A program made the position numbers and the translations under genes. Under the pieces are notes generated by a model. It did not search any database and was not told the origin of the DNA. It saw only the letters and a program-made list of their open reading frames with translations. A stretch of DNA of 64,000 nucleotides from UMGS1908 sp045655005 (GTDB lineage: Bacteria > Bacillota > Clostridia > Christensenellales > UBA1242), in assembly GCA_045655005.1 (NCBI GenBank), contig JAZOOJ010000007.1, forward strand, positions 1-64,000. Reading direction: 5' to 3'. Below, piece by piece: positions 33,456 through 42,615 of the stretch (positions are counted from its first letter, which is position 1; every line of letters starts with the position of its first letter).

Positions 33456-33490
33456 AAAAAGTGATGAGGCTCTTTCCCCATCACTTTATT
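33456..33490 (+). terminator. Intrinsic terminator of the XRE gene
   Basis: AAAGTGATGAGG and CCCCATCACTTT form a stem followed by ATTATT. It lies 16 bp after the stop codon. Confidence 0.75.
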
Positions 33491-33549
33491 ATGCCGTATT
33501 TGTATTAAATTATTCTTTTTTATCAATCTATGCATTTTGCTTTATTATC

Positions 33550-33586
33550 ATAAAAGAGTTAAGGAATTTTTCCTTAACTCTTTTAT
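33550..33586 (-). terminator. Intrinsic terminator after the PrsA-like lipoprotein gene
   Basis: ATAAAAGAGTTAAGGAA (33550-33566) pairs with TTCCTTAACTCTTTTAT (33570-33586). On the minus strand it starts immediately after the stop codon. Confidence 0.9.
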
Positions 33587-33587
33587 C

Positions 33588-35267
33588 TTATAAACAATCT
33601 TCGTAATTATCATATTTAATTTCTATTAAACCAGCATTATTATATTGATTATATAAAACTGAGCCAATATCTGAACTTATTGTGCTTTCTTTATCTTTTA
33701 AAATTGATTCGTAGAAATAATCGCCCACTTTTTGATCGCTTACTAATGTGAACTCGTCTTCCATTGAAAGTATTCCTTGATTTATTACACCAGTAAACAT
33801 AATGTAATGAATACCAAAGTTTGTAACAACCTTTTCAATTCCATAGATACCATCTGTTTCAAATTTATTATACAAGTCATAACATGTGTCAGCAAATTCA
33901 CTTACAAAACTATTTCCGTCAGCTTCATTTACAGGAAGAGCATATCCCATCAAGTTTGCAATACTTGTTGTATCTGTCACTCCGCCATCTTTACTGAATG
34001 AAAACTTCAACTTAAAGAATTCTTTTGCTAATTCTTCGTATGTAATTTCATCATTTTCATATTTGGTGTATATTCCATCAACCCCATAAATCATATCATC
34101 AAAGTCATTTAGGGTGTATTCAACTTCATTACCATTATCATCAAGATTAGTCTTCCCTGTTTTTGGATTGATGTAATCCATATTTAAAGATTCATCGTTA
34201 TTCTTTGCGTAATTATCTCTTTCTTTTAAGAATTCATCAATAAATGCTTGCTCTAAGTTTTGATTTGAATCAACAGAAGAAACATAATTATCCAAGTTGT
34301 AAAGATATTCACTTGCTTTTAAGTCTGTATTGTAATCAGCAAATTGAAGTAAAATATGTTGAACTGTGTAGTAATTCCCATTTTGCCTGTTTAAAATCAA
34401 TTCGGTATTTGAGGTGTCTGTAACCTTAGTGCCATACGCCCCACTAACTGTAAATTCTTGGAATTGCTTATTTAAAGTTTTTTGATATTCCGCTTGGATT
34501 TCATCATTAGAAACATCAATTCTGTTTGTCATATATGCGGTATACTTTTCAACAAATCTACTTTCTTTGTAGTAGTCGTAAAGCCTTGTCAACTCATCTT
34601 CCAAAAGCTCAGCCTCAGACTTGTTGCTTTTGCCATATTTGCTTGCAGTTTTTTCTAAATCTGAAATATATCTTGAATATGCTAAGAATCTGTAATAATT
34701 AGCAGTCTTGTCAGTTGTCTGTGCTAAATCTTGAAGCCATTCTGCCTTCGTTCTTTTTATCTCAGCCTCTTTAATCTCTCCACTTGGAGTACTTCTTTTA
34801 GTATACTCTTTAAATGTTGGCAAATTTTCTTCTTGTTCTTCTTCTGGTTTCTCTCTTTCTTCAACACCAAACAATGTTCTTATTTGGTCTTCATTCCCGT
34901 CAAGTTGAGAGTAAACATTATTGAACACCTGTTCCCAAATATAGAAATTATCTGCATCGTCAAGTTTACATTCTTCAATAGCTTGAGCTTCAATTACCAT
35001 AATTTTATTTTTAATAAGTGCTTCAATCACCATTTTATAAACAACTTCTTCACTGTAACCATATTGATAATAGCCCATTGTGTAGAAATAATAGTTAAAC
35101 ATTGTTAGCACTTCATTTCTTGTAATTGTTTCATCTCCAACCTTTGCAACAACCTCATCATAATACCTTTTATCGTTATCATGCAAAAGGTCGCAACCAC
35201 TTAAAGTAAATAGAGATGTAAATATTAAGCAAAAGCTTAGAAATATTGAAAGTATTTTCTTTTTCAT
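33588..35267 (-). CDS. PrsA/SurA-like foldase lipoprotein, 559 aa
   Basis: A signal peptide ends in a lipobox (LSGC, Cys near residue 25). Then VVAKVGDETITRNEVLTMFNYYF (about 39-61) is the typical start of a SurA/PrsA N-terminal chaperone domain, where the new mature chain loops a helix-strand pair. A stretch near YYTVQHILLQFADYN (about 300) fits the start of a parvulin (PpiC) rotamase domain, which seems enlarged or interrupted by a long insertion before the C-terminal part with FGIHYIMFTGV. It would assist folding of exported proteins outside the membrane. At 559 aa it is nearly twice the length of PrsA of Bacillus. It has its own terminator and ribosome site (AAAGGTG). Confidence 0.82.
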   Translation of the reverse strand: MKKKILSIFLSFCLIFTSLFTLSGCDLLHDNDKRYYDEVVAKVGDETITRNEVLTMFNYYFYTMGYYQYGYSEEVVYKMVIEALIKNKIMVIEAQAIEECKLDDADNFYIWEQVFNNVYSQLDGNEDQIRTLFGVEEREKPEEEQEENLPTFKEYTKRSTPSGEIKEAEIKRTKAEWLQDLAQTTDKTANYYRFLAYSRYISDLEKTASKYGKSNKSEAELLEDELTRLYDYYKESRFVEKYTAYMTNRIDVSNDEIQAEYQKTLNKQFQEFTVSGAYGTKVTDTSNTELILNRQNGNYYTVQHILLQFADYNTDLKASEYLYNLDNYVSSVDSNQNLEQAFIDEFLKERDNYAKNNDESLNMDYINPKTGKTNLDDNGNEVEYTLNDFDDMIYGVDGIYTKYENDEITYEELAKEFFKLKFSFSKDGGVTDTTSIANLMGYALPVNEADGNSFVSEFADTCYDLYNKFETDGIYGIEKVVTNFGIHYIMFTGVINQGILSMEDEFTLVSDQKVGDYFYESILKDKESTISSDIGSVLYNQYNNAGLIEIKYDNYEDCL

Positions 35268-35333
35268 ATAATAACCGCACCTTTATAGTTTGTAATTCCT
35301 TTTAATTATAAAGCAATCGCAACTGAAAATCAA

Positions 35334-38300
35334 TTAATTTTTTGCATTTTCGTTTGAAATTATTAGGAAATCTTTTAATATATTAAAATTGCCATAAACA
35401 TCGTTGCCCGTATACTTAAATGTAATTGTTGGCATTTCTTTAAAATTTAATACACAAACTGCAGAATATTTATTTAATGCATTAGACAGTTGCTTTGACA
35501 TAATCTTATTTTCTTTTGCATCAAAAATAAGCTTTATTTCATTCTCTGTACAATATACTTCTGTTACACCAATTTTCTTTGCCAATGCCTTAATGTAAGC
35601 AATATCAAATAAATTTTCAGCAGACTTTGGAAGTTTGCCAAACACATCTTCAACTTCTGCAATAAGTTTATCTCTTTCTTCTTTTGTTTCAATTCTTGAT
35701 ATATTTTTATATATTGTCATTCTATTTGAAGTGCTTTCAACATAAGAATCTGGAATGTATGCATCTAATGCTATCTTAATCAAAACATCTTTATCTTCAA
35801 CTATTGCATTCCCTTTTAGCTCTGAAATTGCCTCATTCAACATCTTACAATATAATTCATATCCTATTTTTTGTACGTGCCCATGCTGTTCAGCACCAAG
35901 AACGTTTCCACCACCACGGATTTCCAAATCTCTCATGGCTATTTTAAAACCGCTCCCAAACTCGGTAAATTCTGAAATTGCAGAAAGTCTTTTATAACTA
36001 TCTTCCGACAATGCCTTTTTGCCATTATACGTAAAATAAGCATACCCTTGACGACTGCCTCTTCCAACTCTGCCCCTTATTTGATAAAGTTGAGAAAGTC
36101 CAAACATGTCTGAATTTATAACTATTAAAGTATTTGCATTAGACATATCTACTCCATTTTCAATAATTGTTGTAGAAATTAAAATGTCAGCTTCTTTGTT
36201 GTAAAATTGATATATTACATCTTCCAATTCAGAACTTCGTAATTGCCCGTGTCCTACAACAACCTTTGCATCGGGTATCAACTCTTTAACACGTGCAGAG
36301 AACTGGTAAATTGACTCAACTCTGTTATACACAACAAAAACTTGTCCACCCCTACGAAGTTCTTTGTTAATTGCGTCCTTTAATAACGAATCAGAATATT
36401 CACAAACAAAGGTCTGTGTGGTTTCTCTATTTGATGGAGGAGTCGCTATTATTGAAACATCTCTGATTCCTGTTAAAGACATATGTAATGTTCTTGGTAT
36501 TGGTGTTGCAGATAATGTTAATACATCAACATTACTTCTTTTCAATTTTAACTTTTCTTTATCTTCAACACCAAATTTTTGTTCTTCATCTAGAACTAGC
36601 AAGCCAAGATTATAATATTTAACATCTTTTGACAAAAGCCTGTGTGTTCCACAAATTACATTTATCTCACCATTTTCAAGTCGTCTTAGTACATCGTTGG
36701 TTTCTTTTGTGGTTTTAAACCTATTTAAAACCTCGGTGTTTATTCCAAAACCATCAAATCTTGACATACAAGTATTGTAGTGCTGTTCTGAAAGTATTGT
36801 TGTTGGAGCCAAAAAAGCAACTTGTTTACCGGACAAAACAGCCTTAAATATTGCCCGCAAAGCAACCTCAGTTTTTCCAAATCCGACATCTCCACAAATC
36901 AGCCTGTCCATAACCTTAGTGCTTTCCATATCTTTTTTTACTTCGGCAATCGCTTTCAATTGGTCGTCAGTTTCGGTATAAGGAAAACTGTCTTCAAACT
37001 CCATTTGCATTTCATCATCTTTTACAAAAGCAAAACCCGTTCGACTTTCACGTTCTGCATACAATTTAAGCAAATCAAATGCCATTTTCTTTATATTTTT
37101 TCTAACGCGCTCTTTTACAGCCCCGAACTCACTACCGCCAATCTTAGATAGTCTTGCAGGAACTTCCCCACCTGAGAACCTATCTAACAAATCCATTTGG
37201 TCTATTGGCACATAAAGTTTATCCCCATCTCGGTATCCAACTACAATATAATCTTTCGTCCCAAGTTTACCACTAAGTTTTGTGATTCCTTCACAAATTC
37301 CAATCCCGTGGAGAGAATGAACTACATAATCGCCAATTTTTGGAACGCTGAACACATCTTTTCTGTTAATTGAAATATGATTTGTTTTTTTCTTTGTTGC
37401 AATCAACTCCGAAGTCCCAAGAACTACTATTTTCATATCTGGCAGACAAAAGCCAGACGTAAACTCAAAAGGTAAAATAGCAGACGATGATTTTGTAAGG
37501 TTTGAATGTCTATCTATTTCAAAATCTATTCCGTTTGATTTTAGTGTACGAGAAAGTATTCTTGCATCTTTTTCACTTCCTGCACATAAAAATATTTTAT
37601 AATCATCTAAAATCCAACTGTTTATATCGTTTATAAGTTCAGTTGTGTTTCCAACATACTTAGATACCGCAGAAGTCCTAAAGTTAAATACTTTTTCTGG
37701 ATTGAAAAATTTATTTGCATTTGTAATTTTTTGATGAACAAGAACATTCTTTTTTGAAAGAGCCTCTAAAATTTGAGCACTTGATAAAATACCTTTTGTT
37801 TTAACTGGCAATACCTCACCAGTTTTTATAAGCACCTTTTTCCGGTCATCGTATTCTTTTTCATGAGAAATAACTGCATCATAAACCATTTTTGATTCAT
37901 CAACAACAACTACAAAATCATCTGTAATATAATCAAAAATCGTATTTAATGATTTTGTCAAAATTGGAAACAAATAATTTAATGTAAAGCCCCTATCTTG
38001 TAAATTTAATCTCTCAATTAAAATCGATGAAATTGAAACAAATCGCTCTAACGACTCTCTAGAATCAAAATCATATTTTTTTAAAATTTCCAACTCTTTT
38101 TCAATATTTTGAATCTCTATTGTATTTAAAAACAAATCGGTATATGGACATATACTTAGAGAATTTACCTCTTTAATTGAATTTTGACTTTCAATATCAA
38201 AAGTTTTTATTCCCTGAACTTCTACATCAAACAATTCAATTCTGAATGGGTCTGACGTGTTTATTGGGAAAATATCTAAAATATCTCCCCGAACAGAGAA

Positions 38301-38804
38301 CTGCCCTGGAGCAGAAATCAAAGTCTCACTTGTATACCCAATAGCAATTAATTGTATTTTAATATCATCTAACGATAAAAAATCTCCCACCTTTATCTTT
38401 ATATTGTTCGAGCAAAATTGTTTTTTGTTTGGAAAATAAGACATTATCGAAGAAATGCTTGCACATATAATATCCGCCTTACCGTTTGTTAAAGCAAACA
38501 GAGTTTTAATTCTTTCAATACTCGATTCCTCTGATTGTGCGTTTTTATATGTTAGATTGTCTTGCGGATCGGGGAGCAAAAATGTAGATGTTGGCAAAAC
38601 ACATTTAAATAATTCATAAGCTTTTTTTGCAATAGAAAAATCACTGGCAATGTATAAAACCTTGCCAGTCATATTTATACTTGATATTACTTTTTCACTT
38701 TGCCCCATTCCACAAACAGAGCATTTCTTCGCTTGCTTAACACTATCAATTAATGCAGAATAATCGCCACCAAGCCTTGAAAAATCAAAAAACTCCTTTG
38801 TCAT
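35334..38804 (-). CDS. mfd: Transcription-repair coupling factor Mfd, 1156 aa
   Basis: Mfd removes RNA polymerase stalled at DNA lesions and recruits UvrAB. Seen: the UvrB-like N-terminal half, the CarD-like RNA-polymerase-interacting domain (KIGDYVVHSLHGIGICEGI, about 480), superfamily 2 motor with Walker A GDVGFGKTE (about 636), DEEQ box LLVLDEEQKFGV, LSATPIPRTLHMSLTGIRD, the TRG region RGRVGRGSRQGYAYF, and the C-terminal D7 domain. Length is normal. Upstream pth and the GlmU-like gene keep the classic Firmicutes order; the mfd ATG has GAGATG-type ribosome sequence and follows pth by about 12 bp. Confidence 0.98.
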   Translation of the reverse strand: MTKEFFDFSRLGGDYSALIDSVKQAKKCSVCGMGQSEKVISSINMTGKVLYIASDFSIAKKAYELFKCVLPTSTFLLPDPQDNLTYKNAQSEESSIERIKTLFALTNGKADIICASISSIMSYFPNKKQFCSNNIKIKVGDFLSLDDIKIQLIAIGYTSETLISAPGQFSVRGDILDIFPINTSDPFRIELFDVEVQGIKTFDIESQNSIKEVNSLSICPYTDLFLNTIEIQNIEKELEILKKYDFDSRESLERFVSISSILIERLNLQDRGFTLNYLFPILTKSLNTIFDYITDDFVVVVDESKMVYDAVISHEKEYDDRKKVLIKTGEVLPVKTKGILSSAQILEALSKKNVLVHQKITNANKFFNPEKVFNFRTSAVSKYVGNTTELINDINSWILDDYKIFLCAGSEKDARILSRTLKSNGIDFEIDRHSNLTKSSSAILPFEFTSGFCLPDMKIVVLGTSELIATKKKTNHISINRKDVFSVPKIGDYVVHSLHGIGICEGITKLSGKLGTKDYIVVGYRDGDKLYVPIDQMDLLDRFSGGEVPARLSKIGGSEFGAVKERVRKNIKKMAFDLLKLYAERESRTGFAFVKDDEMQMEFEDSFPYTETDDQLKAIAEVKKDMESTKVMDRLICGDVGFGKTEVALRAIFKAVLSGKQVAFLAPTTILSEQHYNTCMSRFDGFGINTEVLNRFKTTKETNDVLRRLENGEINVICGTHRLLSKDVKYYNLGLLVLDEEQKFGVEDKEKLKLKRSNVDVLTLSATPIPRTLHMSLTGIRDVSIIATPPSNRETTQTFVCEYSDSLLKDAINKELRRGGQVFVVYNRVESIYQFSARVKELIPDAKVVVGHGQLRSSELEDVIYQFYNKEADILISTTIIENGVDMSNANTLIVINSDMFGLSQLYQIRGRVGRGSRQGYAYFTYNGKKALSEDSYKRLSAISEFTEFGSGFKIAMRDLEIRGGGNVLGAEQHGHVQKIGYELYCKMLNEAISELKGNAIVEDKDVLIKIALDAYIPDSYVESTSNRMTIYKNISRIETKEERDKLIAEVEDVFGKLPKSAENLFDIAYIKALAKKIGVTEVYCTENEIKLIFDAKENKIMSKQLSNALNKYSAVCVLNFKEMPTITFKYTGNDVYGNFNILKDFLIISNENAKN

Positions 38805-38816
38805 AGTTTCATCTCT

Positions 38817-39374
38817 TTATTTGCTGTATTTTTGCATAACTTGTTCAATTGTATTTCCATTTATAAAGTCAACAACTGCATCAACTGCTGTATTAATAGC
38901 AATATTAGTCGTTTCATTTTTAATTCTTGATAAAACAAAATCGGCAACATCCATATTTTCTGGCTTTGGACCAATACTTACTTTAATTCTTATAAACTCA
39001 TTTGATGACAAATGTTGTTTAATACTTCTAATTCCATTATGAGTTGTGCTTCCAGACTGTTTTCTTATTCTTATGGTACCCTCTTTTGTGTCAAAATCGT
39101 CAGAAATAATCATTAATTCTTCATTTGGATTAATTTTATATTTATCAACCAAACCTTTAACCGCAACCCCACTATTATTCATATAGGTTTGAGGCTTTAC
39201 CAACAAAAACTTTTCTCCTTTTACAAAAAAACTTGCGATTTCAGAATTACACTCTTTTTTTGAAAATTTCTCACCATAAATATCGCAAACAAAGTTTACA
39301 ACACTAAAACCTGCATTGTGATTTGTATTCTCATACTCCTTACCAGGATTTCCAAGCCCTACAATAATTTTCAA
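38817..39374 (-). CDS. pth: Peptidyl-tRNA hydrolase, 185 aa
   Basis: The enzyme frees tRNA from dropped peptidyl-tRNA. KIIVGLGNPGKEYENTNHNAGF contains the conserved Asn (GNPG) and catalytic His (NHNAGF); KPQTYMNNSG and IISDDFDTKEGTIRIR with the catalytic Asp follow; STTHNGIRSI holds the last active-site Asn. The start is TTG 39374, with AGGAG 9 bases upstream. It sits between a GlmU-like gene and mfd, the same order as in Bacillus subtilis (gcaD-prs-ctc-pth-mfd) without prs and ctc. Confidence 0.96.
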   Translation of the reverse strand: MKIIVGLGNPGKEYENTNHNAGFSVVNFVCDIYGEKFSKKECNSEIASFFVKGEKFLLVKPQTYMNNSGVAVKGLVDKYKINPNEELMIISDDFDTKEGTIRIRKQSGSTTHNGIRSIKQHLSSNEFIRIKVSIGPKPENMDVADFVLSRIKNETTNIAINTAVDAVVDFINGNTIEQVMQKYSK

Positions 39375-39389
39375 CTTATTCTTCTCCTT

Positions 39390-40478
39390 TTATTTGTTAA
39401 TAATTGTACCCGAGAGGAGTTTCTTCCCTTCTTGTATTATACACGGAATATTGATAATGCAATTTTCCGCAACCGTTACATTATTTTTAATTGTAATATT
39501 TCCGTGTTTACCAATTATTCTTGCCCCGTCATAAATCTTAGAGTTTTTATCAATAAACGCTCCTTTGATTGTTGCATTCATAACCTTACATTCTTCATCA
39601 ATAATTGATTCTTTGACGTTTGAGCCATCTAAAACCTTTGAGTTTGACTTAATTAAAGTATCGTTTCCAATACTACTATTTTTAATTTTGCACTTTTCAC
39701 CTACTACGCTTGACGAAATTGTAGAATTTTCGATTTGAGCATTATTTGCAATAATGGAAGACAGAATTCTATTATTTGAAAATAGTTGTACCTTTTCACC
39801 GATTTCACTTGCCCCATAAATATAGTTTGCTGGATAAATTACTGTACCACTGCCAATCGACACCTCAGAATCAATAACAGTTGAATTTCTATCCAAAATT
39901 AAAACACCATTTCTTAGATGAAAATCTATAATCCTATTTTTTAATATAGCATTAGCCTTGCTAATTTGCATAAAGTCATCAACTATCATAAAATCGTCAA
40001 GATTTATTTCACAATTCTCGACACCATAAACATCTTCGATTCTTTTTACGTAGTCAGTCTTAAAAATGTAACCTCTTTTTAATCTGCAAACATTAAGCCT
40101 ATTATTTTCTGCAAATGCCAGAGATTTTTCAACTGTATCATTTGTTAAAAGTGGTGTATCCGAAAATAAAACAATCGTCCATTCACAATCATCAAGCATT
40201 TCTTTAATTTCTTGAACGACATTGATTTCTCCCTTTATTTTTTTAACCTTTGGCGTTTCAGAGCAAGAACTTTTAACCCAGTCAAGCATTGACTTGCCCA
40301 TCAACTTTACATCATAAGTCGCCTTTCCGGTGTTCACATCTTCATAATCAACAGCAAAAACAATGTAATTAATTTTTCGAGTAATAAAAACATCTCTTTC
40401 CATTAAAAATTCTGTTCTTGGAATAAAATCAAATTCTCTGTCTACTTTTTCTTCTTCAATTGTTAAAATCTCTTCCAT
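39390..40478 (-). CDS. GlmU-like protein: divergent N-terminal domain plus left-handed beta-helix, 362 aa
   Basis: Residues about 195-362 are hexapeptide repeats (VIDSEVSIGSGTVIYP, NAQIENSTISSSVVGEKCKI and others) forming a left-handed beta-helix like the acetyltransferase half of GlmU, reached through DRNSTVIDSEV as in GlmU linkers. Residues 35-190 look like the alpha/beta nucleotidyltransferase domain (TIVLFSDTPLLTNDTV resembles its central acidic loop), but the obligatory Gly-rich L-GxGTRM loop at the N-terminus is missing. It occupies the glmU place next to pth and mfd. It is shorter than GlmU (about 450 aa). It may be a degenerated or regulatory GlmU paralogue. Activity is uncertain. Confidence 0.75.
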   Translation of the reverse strand: MEEILTIEEEKVDREFDFIPRTEFLMERDVFITRKINYIVFAVDYEDVNTGKATYDVKLMGKSMLDWVKSSCSETPKVKKIKGEINVVQEIKEMLDDCEWTIVLFSDTPLLTNDTVEKSLAFAENNRLNVCRLKRGYIFKTDYVKRIEDVYGVENCEINLDDFMIVDDFMQISKANAILKNRIIDFHLRNGVLILDRNSTVIDSEVSIGSGTVIYPANYIYGASEIGEKVQLFSNNRILSSIIANNAQIENSTISSSVVGEKCKIKNSSIGNDTLIKSNSKVLDGSNVKESIIDEECKVMNATIKGAFIDKNSKIYDGARIIGKHGNITIKNNVTVAENCIINIPCIIQEGKKLLSGTIINK

Positions 40479-40485
40479 AGTACCC

Positions 40486-40959
40486 TCATTTATAAAAGTT
40501 TATTTTTTTGTCGGAATTTTGAGTTTTAAAAAAACTTGCCATTAAAGATTTTGCATCTTCATCACAAACTCCACTTTCGACATCTATTTTATGATTTTGA
40601 ATTGTTTTATTATAATCAACAACTACATCTCCATTACTTTTATTTTTCGCACCATAATACAACTTCTTAATTCTTGCATTATATAAAGCACCTAAGCACA
40701 TCAAACAAGGCTCCACTGTTACGTATAAATCACAATCTAAAAGTCGCCAATTTTTAAGTTTTTTGCAAGCCTTATTTATTACTAAAATCTCTGCGTGATT
40801 TATTGCATTTTTGCTTTTTTCTCTCGTGTTATGTCCTCTTGCTATAATTTTACCATCTTTCACAATCACTGCTCCAATTGGAATTTCATTTTTACGATAT
40901 GCACGCTTAGCCTCTTTAAGTGCTTCACCCATAAAATTTTCTTTTTCAAAATTTGTCAT
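40486..40959 (-). CDS. tadA: tRNA-specific adenosine deaminase, 157 aa
   Basis: The protein makes inosine at the wobble position of tRNA-Arg(ACG). The cytidine/deoxycytidylate deaminase fold is complete: IPIGAVIVKDGKIIARGHN, the zinc/catalytic HAE (in NAINHAEILVI, about 55) and PCLMCLGAL (about 84-92, zinc PCxxC), followed by the usual KLYYGAKNKSNG. The small size and the INHAE motif fit TadA better than a cytosine or guanine deaminase. It lies between rlmH and the GlmU-like gene, with 7-9 bp gaps, so the genes form one operon. Confidence 0.95.
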   Translation of the reverse strand: MTNFEKENFMGEALKEAKRAYRKNEIPIGAVIVKDGKIIARGHNTREKSKNAINHAEILVINKACKKLKNWRLLDCDLYVTVEPCLMCLGALYNARIKKLYYGAKNKSNGDVVVDYNKTIQNHKIDVESGVCDEDAKSLMASFFKTQNSDKKINFYK

Positions 40960-40968
40960 AGCTTAATC

Positions 40969-41436
40969 CTATTTGTGGTATTTAACGTTATTAATAATTG
41001 TTTCAGCTCTGTATATCTGTTCTGTTAACATAACACGCATTAATTGATGCGGGAAAGTCATCTTTCCCACTCTTATTTTCAAGTCTGCCCTTTTAAGCAC
41101 CGACTCTCCAAGTCCAAGTGACCCACCTATTACAAAAGTAACCTTACTCTCGCTATATATAGCTCTATCTTGTATTACTTTTGCAAGTTCTTCGCTTGAA
41201 AGCTCAACCCCTCTTAAATCCATTACTACAACAAACCCAGATAGTGCTTTAATAATTTCTTCGGCTTCTCGCTCTTTAATTTGAGCGTCATTACACTTTG
41301 ACGACGGCAAAACCTCTGGTAATTCGACAATTTCAAAATCGCAATATTTTCTAAGTCTTTTTTTATACTCATCAATCGCTTCAACATAAAAACTATCTTT
41401 TATTGTACCAATACAAACTATTTTTATCTTTTGCAT
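40969..41436 (-). CDS. rlmH: 23S rRNA (pseudouridine-1915-N3)-methyltransferase RlmH, 155 aa
   Basis: This SPOUT-class methyltransferase acts on helix 69 of 23S rRNA in assembled ribosomes. Conserved sequences: KIVCIGTIKDSFYVEAIDEYKKRL at the N-terminus, VVMDLRGVELSSEELA, the SAM-binding knot FVIGGSLGLGESVLKRAD, and the family-specific end FPHQLMRVMLTEQIYRA...YHK. Length is standard. The ribosome site AGGT is weak. It is in an operon with the upstream CPBP protease gene and downstream tadA; nearness to walJ echoes the wal-rlmH region of Bacillus. Confidence 0.97.
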   Translation of the reverse strand: MQKIKIVCIGTIKDSFYVEAIDEYKKRLRKYCDFEIVELPEVLPSSKCNDAQIKEREAEEIIKALSGFVVVMDLRGVELSSEELAKVIQDRAIYSESKVTFVIGGSLGLGESVLKRADLKIRVGKMTFPHQLMRVMLTEQIYRAETIINNVKYHK

Positions 41437-41446
41437 ATCAATTTAC

Positions 41447-42601
41447 CTATAACAAAAATCCACTTAGTAATGCAAGAAACCAATCCAGTGCAAGCCATAT
41501 GACTGATATAGTCATAATAAATCCACCTTGTTTGGTCATTCGGTTTGGGTCGTTTAATAAACTCTTATTCGGAATGATTTCAGGATTTGCATAAACTTGG
41601 CCTGCTGGAATATCACCATTACCAAACTCAGAATTATCTACACCCATTTCACTAGATGTTTCTAAAATCCTATATTCAACCTCCGCACCGATAGTACCAT
41701 TATTTTGATAGGCATCAGAACCCGCATACTCTTTTGCCTGCATTTTCTTTTCATTCAAATTTGAAAATCCTCTAAAAATTAAATAAATTAGACAGCCGGC
41801 AATAATTGAACTTACTAATGCATACACAAAATATTGATTTAGATAAATTTCTGCAGTTTCCACTTCTGTCGACGCAGAATCTCCATAAGCTAAAAATGCA
41901 TAAGTAACCGCAATAAAGTTATTAAAGAAATGAACAACTATTGGAACCCAAATGTTATTGGTAATCAAAAACACCAACGCCAAAATTACACCAAGAATAA
42001 ACTGATGAACAGTTTGGTCTGGCGAACCGTGCATTATCATAAATAAGAACGCACTTCCAAAAACACCTACTGCAGTAGAGATTTTTTTGAGGCCTGTAAA
42101 AATCAAACCTCTAAACAAAATCTCTTCACAAATTGCAGGAATAATACAAATGAAAATTGTGTAAATAATGTAACTTATTACATCTGGAATAACAATATCA
42201 CCTGATATTGATGAATATCCTGCATTATATAATACTTGCAAAAAGCAGTTAGTTAATGCAGAAAAACCAAATATACAAACAAGAGATGTCGCCAAACATA
42301 AAACTATTTGAAGTATACTTGGCGATTTTTTTATTCTCAGTTCATCAATAGGGTTATTATTTCTGTTCTTTGCAATGATTACAACAGTTAATACAAAACA
42401 AGCATCAAGCAAAATATTAAAAACATATGAAAACACTGTTGATGTAATACCCATACTATAAACTGTCTGGTATATCAGACTTATTGCCGTTTCAAAAATT
42501 AAAAACAGTAAAATTCCCTTAGATGCATCATCGGGAGAGAATGCGTTGTCTTTAAATGTACATACAAATGAACTGTTTGTTTTGCTTTTAAACTTTTCCA
42601 A
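41447..42601 (-). CDS. CPBP-family intramembrane protease (Abi/Rce1-like), 384 aa
   Basis: Eight or so hydrophobic helices span residues 25-275. The two family motifs are visible: EEILFRGLIF (about 155, catalytic Glu-Glu and Arg) and FLFMIMHGSPDQTVHQFILGVILA (about 185, metal His). These are the marks of the CAAX protease / bacteriocin-processing family, whose members in Firmicutes cleave membrane peptides or give self-immunity. A hydrophilic stretch (about 285-350) and a final hydrophobic segment (about 360-384) follow the core, which is unusual for the family. It is read between walJ and rlmH; its substrate is unknown. Confidence 0.88.
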   Translation of the reverse strand: MEKFKSKTNSSFVCTFKDNAFSPDDASKGILLFLIFETAISLIYQTVYSMGITSTVFSYVFNILLDACFVLTVVIIAKNRNNNPIDELRIKKSPSILQIVLCLATSLVCIFGFSALTNCFLQVLYNAGYSSISGDIVIPDVISYIIYTIFICIIPAICEEILFRGLIFTGLKKISTAVGVFGSAFLFMIMHGSPDQTVHQFILGVILALVFLITNNIWVPIVVHFFNNFIAVTYAFLAYGDSASTEVETAEIYLNQYFVYALVSSIIAGCLIYLIFRGFSNLNEKKMQAKEYAGSDAYQNNGTIGAEVEYRILETSSEMGVDNSEFGNGDIPAGQVYANPEIIPNKSLLNDPNRMTKQGGFIMTISVIWLALDWFLALLSGFLL

Positions 42602-42615
42602 TTTTCACTACCTCT

